A stretch of 33,907 nt of DNA, taken from assembly GCA_944323045.1 (NCBI GenBank), contig CALUQX010000022.1, forward strand, positions 1-33,907. The letters are read 5' to 3'. Source of the DNA: Candidatus Gastranaerophilales bacterium (lineage in GTDB: Bacteria > Cyanobacteriota > Vampirovibrionia > Gastranaerophilales > Gastranaerophilaceae). Shown here in pieces: positions 32,322-33,907 of the stretch (positions within the stretch are counted from its first letter, which is position 1; the number at the start of each line of letters is the position of its first letter). Under the pieces are notes generated by a model. It searched no databases, was not told the origin of the DNA, and was given only the letters and a program-made list of their open reading frames with translations. The translations under genes were made by a program, and so were the position numbers.

Positions 32322-32344
32322 GGAAATAATAAAGGAGGATATCA

Positions 32345-33442
32345 ATGAATAGAGCATTTACTTTGTTAGACGGCGGACGAGTCTGCACGCATATTCAGGA
32401 AACAACAAAATCAGCTTTTACGTTAGCAGAAGTCTTAATCACTCTCGCAATTATCGGTGTTGTGGCAGCGATAACGATACCAAGCCTAGTTAAGAACTAC
32501 AACGAGAAGGCATGGGCAACCGCAAAAGATGTCTTTGAAAAACGCCTTGAGGTTGCCACAAAACAATTGAACACCGAAGAAAAACTAGCCGGTTATTCTT
32601 CCACCATGGATTTTGTGAATGAGTTAAAGAATAAAATTAAAATAACAAAGATTTGCGGTAGCAGCGAATTAACAAAGTGTTTTGCAAAAACAATAACAAC
32701 AGCGAATAATCTAATAACCTATGATACGGAAACCGATTTGGCACAATTGACCAAAGAGGACTGGGGCACAGGTACTGTTGGCGTACAGTTCGCAAATGGC
32801 GTAAACGCCTTGATTTCATACAATCCAAATACAGCGCAAGAACCTTATAACAATCAGTTTGCCGCCTCAGCAGAGAGTATGGCGATAATATATGATGTAA
32901 GCGGATACAAGAATCCGAACATTCTGGGCAAAGACATCAATGTGAACGGGAATGTAAAGCCTCTGGATTGCCTGATAAAATCAGACTTGGTCGGCGGAAT
33001 GTGCATAACAAAGATACTCGCTCCTGGAACAGGATATAGTGCATTGACACCTGATGAATGCGCTGAGGCGAAAAATAACGGAGAAATAGATGTAGATGCT
33101 TGTTATAGCAGAAATGATTATTATGCAGGAGCCGTAAAAGCATGTGGCGGTAAGAAAGCGAACTTACCAACAGAAGCACAATTAATAGACTTTGCGAAGT
33201 ATGTATATAATACGGACAGTATAAAAGGAGGAGCAAGCATAACAAGCGACTTAGTAATGAATAGAGAAAAAGCAGCTCAATTCATCTCAGCTTCATCATA
33301 TTCAAACATGTTCAGTGTTTGGTCTGGGCGGGAGGATAGTAGTAACCGTGCGTACTATCGCTCCTTCAGCTCTACCAGCACATTCTTGGATGCCTTCACC
33401 CGCGGCAATAGCGGCAGGCTGGCGGTTTGTGTGGACCAGTAA
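32345..33442 (+). CDS. Prepilin with C-type-lectin-like C-terminal domain (candidate DGR target)
   Basis: The 365-residue protein opens with a leader, then AFTLAEVLITLAIIGVVAAITIP (prepilin site and pilin helix; residues about 24-46) and a mature region shared with the prepilin at the left edge. The C-terminal ~100 residues (from YAGAVKACGGKKANLPTEAQLIDFAKYV to VWSGREDSSNRAYYRSFS...NSGRLAVCVDQ) fit the C-type-lectin/DUF1566-like fold used by variable proteins of diversity-generating retroelements: LPTEAQL, the WSGxE/D block, AYYRSFS and a closing GRLAVCV. A strong AAAGGAGG lies 6 bases before the ATG. The last 130 bases are visibly more G+C-rich than the rest of the gene. A paralogous Xre-controlled unit is implied by the divergent regulator. 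Confidence 0.85.
   Translation: MNRAFTLLDGGRVCTHIQETTKSAFTLAEVLITLAIIGVVAAITIPSLVKNYNEKAWATAKDVFEKRLEVATKQLNTEEKLAGYSSTMDFVNELKNKIKITKICGSSELTKCFAKTITTANNLITYDTETDLAQLTKEDWGTGTVGVQFANGVNALISYNPNTAQEPYNNQFAASAESMAIIYDVSGYKNPNILGKDINVNGNVKPLDCLIKSDLVGGMCITKILAPGTGYSALTPDECAEAKNNGEIDVDACYSRNDYYAGAVKACGGKKANLPTEAQLIDFAKYVYNTDSIKGGASITSDLVMNREKAAQFISASSYSNMFSVWSGREDSSNRAYYRSFSSTSTFLDAFTRGNSGRLAVCVDQ
33312..33440 (+). other. Candidate DGR variable region at the prepilin C-terminus
   Basis: Final part of the lectin-like domain, G+C-rich against an AT-rich gene, ending CTGGCGGTTTGTGTGGACCAG just before the stop and a hairpin. The position matches VR segments of DGR targets. No template repeat is in the window, so this is unconfirmed. 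Confidence 0.35.
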
Positions 33443-33457
33443 GAGGCTCTGCCTCTT
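33441..33457 (+). other. Hairpin abutting the prepilin stop codon
   Basis: AAGAGGC (33441-33447) pairs with GCCTCTT (33451-33457) around TCT, a 7-bp stem with a 3-base loop beginning within the stop codon. DGR target genes often have such a hairpin just past the variable region. No T run follows. Confidence 0.55.
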
Positions 33458-33483
33458 GCTGGAGGCACCAAGGCACTAGGATG

Positions 33484-33573
33484 CTAAGGCACTAAGGAAT
33501 TACAAGAATAAGGCAATGCAAGATTCAAGCGTTGCCTTATTTTTATTAAATACTTAATGCCTTAGTGCCTTAG
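33484..33573. repeat. Nested inverted repeats after the prepilin
   Basis: Outer arms CTAAGGCACTAAGG (33484-33497) and CCTTAGTGCCTTAG (33560-33573) are exact inverted repeats. They enclose the inner stem-loop at 33507-33541. GCACTAAGG-type octamers also recur singly nearby. Confidence 0.85.
33507..33545 (+). terminator. Intrinsic terminator of the prepilin gene
   Basis: AATAAGGCAA (33507-33516) pairs exactly with TTGCCTTATT (33532-33541), followed by TTTATT. Loop of 15 bases. Confidence 0.75.
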
Positions 33574-33740
33574 TAACTTAGCGACTTAATTTGAGTGCCC
33601 ACCATTCATGATGTCGGGCTGAAGTCCGACCTATGTTTGCAACTTCTGTTTTGAGATCGCGCATTATCTACGACTTGCTAGAATTGCGACTATGCCGCTG
33701 CGCGATGACATGGTGGCGTTGCCTGATTCATGTAACCCGC

Positions 33741-33757
33741 TTAATCACTTAATCACC
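33741..33757. repeat. Octamer repeat TTAATCAC
   Basis: TTAATCACTTAATCACC shares 15 bases (TAATCACTTAATCAC) with the reverse complement of the leader-coding part of the left-edge prepilin (about 372-390). Confidence 0.6.
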
Positions 33758-33907
33758 TGTCTTGAATTTGCCTGTCGCATCGTTCGCGAATAACGAGTAC
33801 GCTTACGCTTTAACTCTTCGCTCACTCGCTCTCCACGCTCACGGAGACTCGCCTAAGGAGCTCTGCTCCAGTCGGCTCGTTCCGTTCGCTATCCGGACTC
33901 GTTTCAC

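Larger units (their letters stand above)
33443..33907. other. Gene-free right end with repeats
   Basis: 465 bases without a credible gene. It contains the hairpin at 33441, nested inverted repeats (33484-33573), a small stem GTCGG/CCGAC (33622-33639), the octamer repeat near 33741-33757, and a G+C-rich, direct-repeat-like tail (33770-33907) with GGAGC-TCT-GCTCC (33857-33869). Confidence 0.7.

Noticed and set aside
33460-33590. CRISPR array
   Set aside because: Repeats are short inverted octamer motifs without regular 30-base spacers, and there are no cas genes.
33443-33907. Template repeat or reverse transcriptase of a DGR in the right end
   Set aside because: No near-copy of the candidate variable region and no frame with a reverse-transcriptase motif is visible here.

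Overview
The window looks like chromosomal DNA of an uncultured, AT-rich gut bacterium, most likely of the non-photosynthetic cyanobacterial sister class (Vampirovibrionia/Melainabacteria, order Gastranaerophilales). This is an inference from four things: low G+C, repeated prepilins with the near-invariant leader FTLAEVLITLAIIGVVAA, Gram-negative-type housekeeping genes (unlinked glyQ and glyS, lspA, zinc-type L31, ThyX), and a YidC core with a large insert. No sequence search was possible, so the taxon is provisional.

Layout. 1-860 (minus): the 5' part of a prepilin gene that runs off the left edge, preceded by a 98-codon gene of unknown function with its own strong promoter. 975-5402 (plus): glyS, a small unknown gene with a terminator, a small ACT-like protein, and a 5'-nucleotidase-family metallophosphatase. 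5399-6190 (minus): a membrane protein. 6269-7352 (plus): prfB with a programmed +1 frameshift. 7420-9605 (minus): yidC then queA. 9713-12921: an accessory patch with a prepilin, a divergent small HTH protein and a KAP-type P-loop NTPase. 12991-15477 (minus): leuS. 15654-18150: a Gly-rich, polymorphic-toxin-like gene followed by partial copies of its own 3' part and about 800 bases of debris. 18203-20911 (plus): an NTF2-like secreted protein, lspA, an rluD-type synthase and a small membrane protein. 20962-22064: a frameshifted prepilin and a second divergent HTH protein. 22061-24797 (minus): a flippase-like membrane protein, a YkgJ-type protein and rlmN. 24922-26526 (plus): rpmE, thyX and a second YkgJ-type protein. 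26528-27674 (minus): an exported protein and tRNA-Arg(CCU). 27955-32011 (plus): glyQ and two tandem amino-acid permeases. 31998-33442: an Xre regulator divergent from a prepilin with a C-type-lectin-like C-terminus. 33443-33907: non-coding repeats and a G+C-rich end.

The housekeeping genes (translation, tRNA modification, membrane insertion, dTMP synthesis) are ordinary. The unusual material is the prepilin system. Four prepilin genes occur in 34 kb, and three of them face a small HTH gene across an intergenic spacer holding a marked dyad. The prepilin at 32345 ends in a domain resembling the variable C-type-lectin proteins of diversity-generating retroelements, with a 7-bp hairpin starting inside its stop codon. 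No reverse transcriptase or template repeat lies inside the window, so this is a candidate only.

A second recurring signal is a -10 box ending 6-7 bases before the start codon, without a Shine-Dalgarno sequence. It occurs at six genes including prfB and suggests leaderless transcripts.
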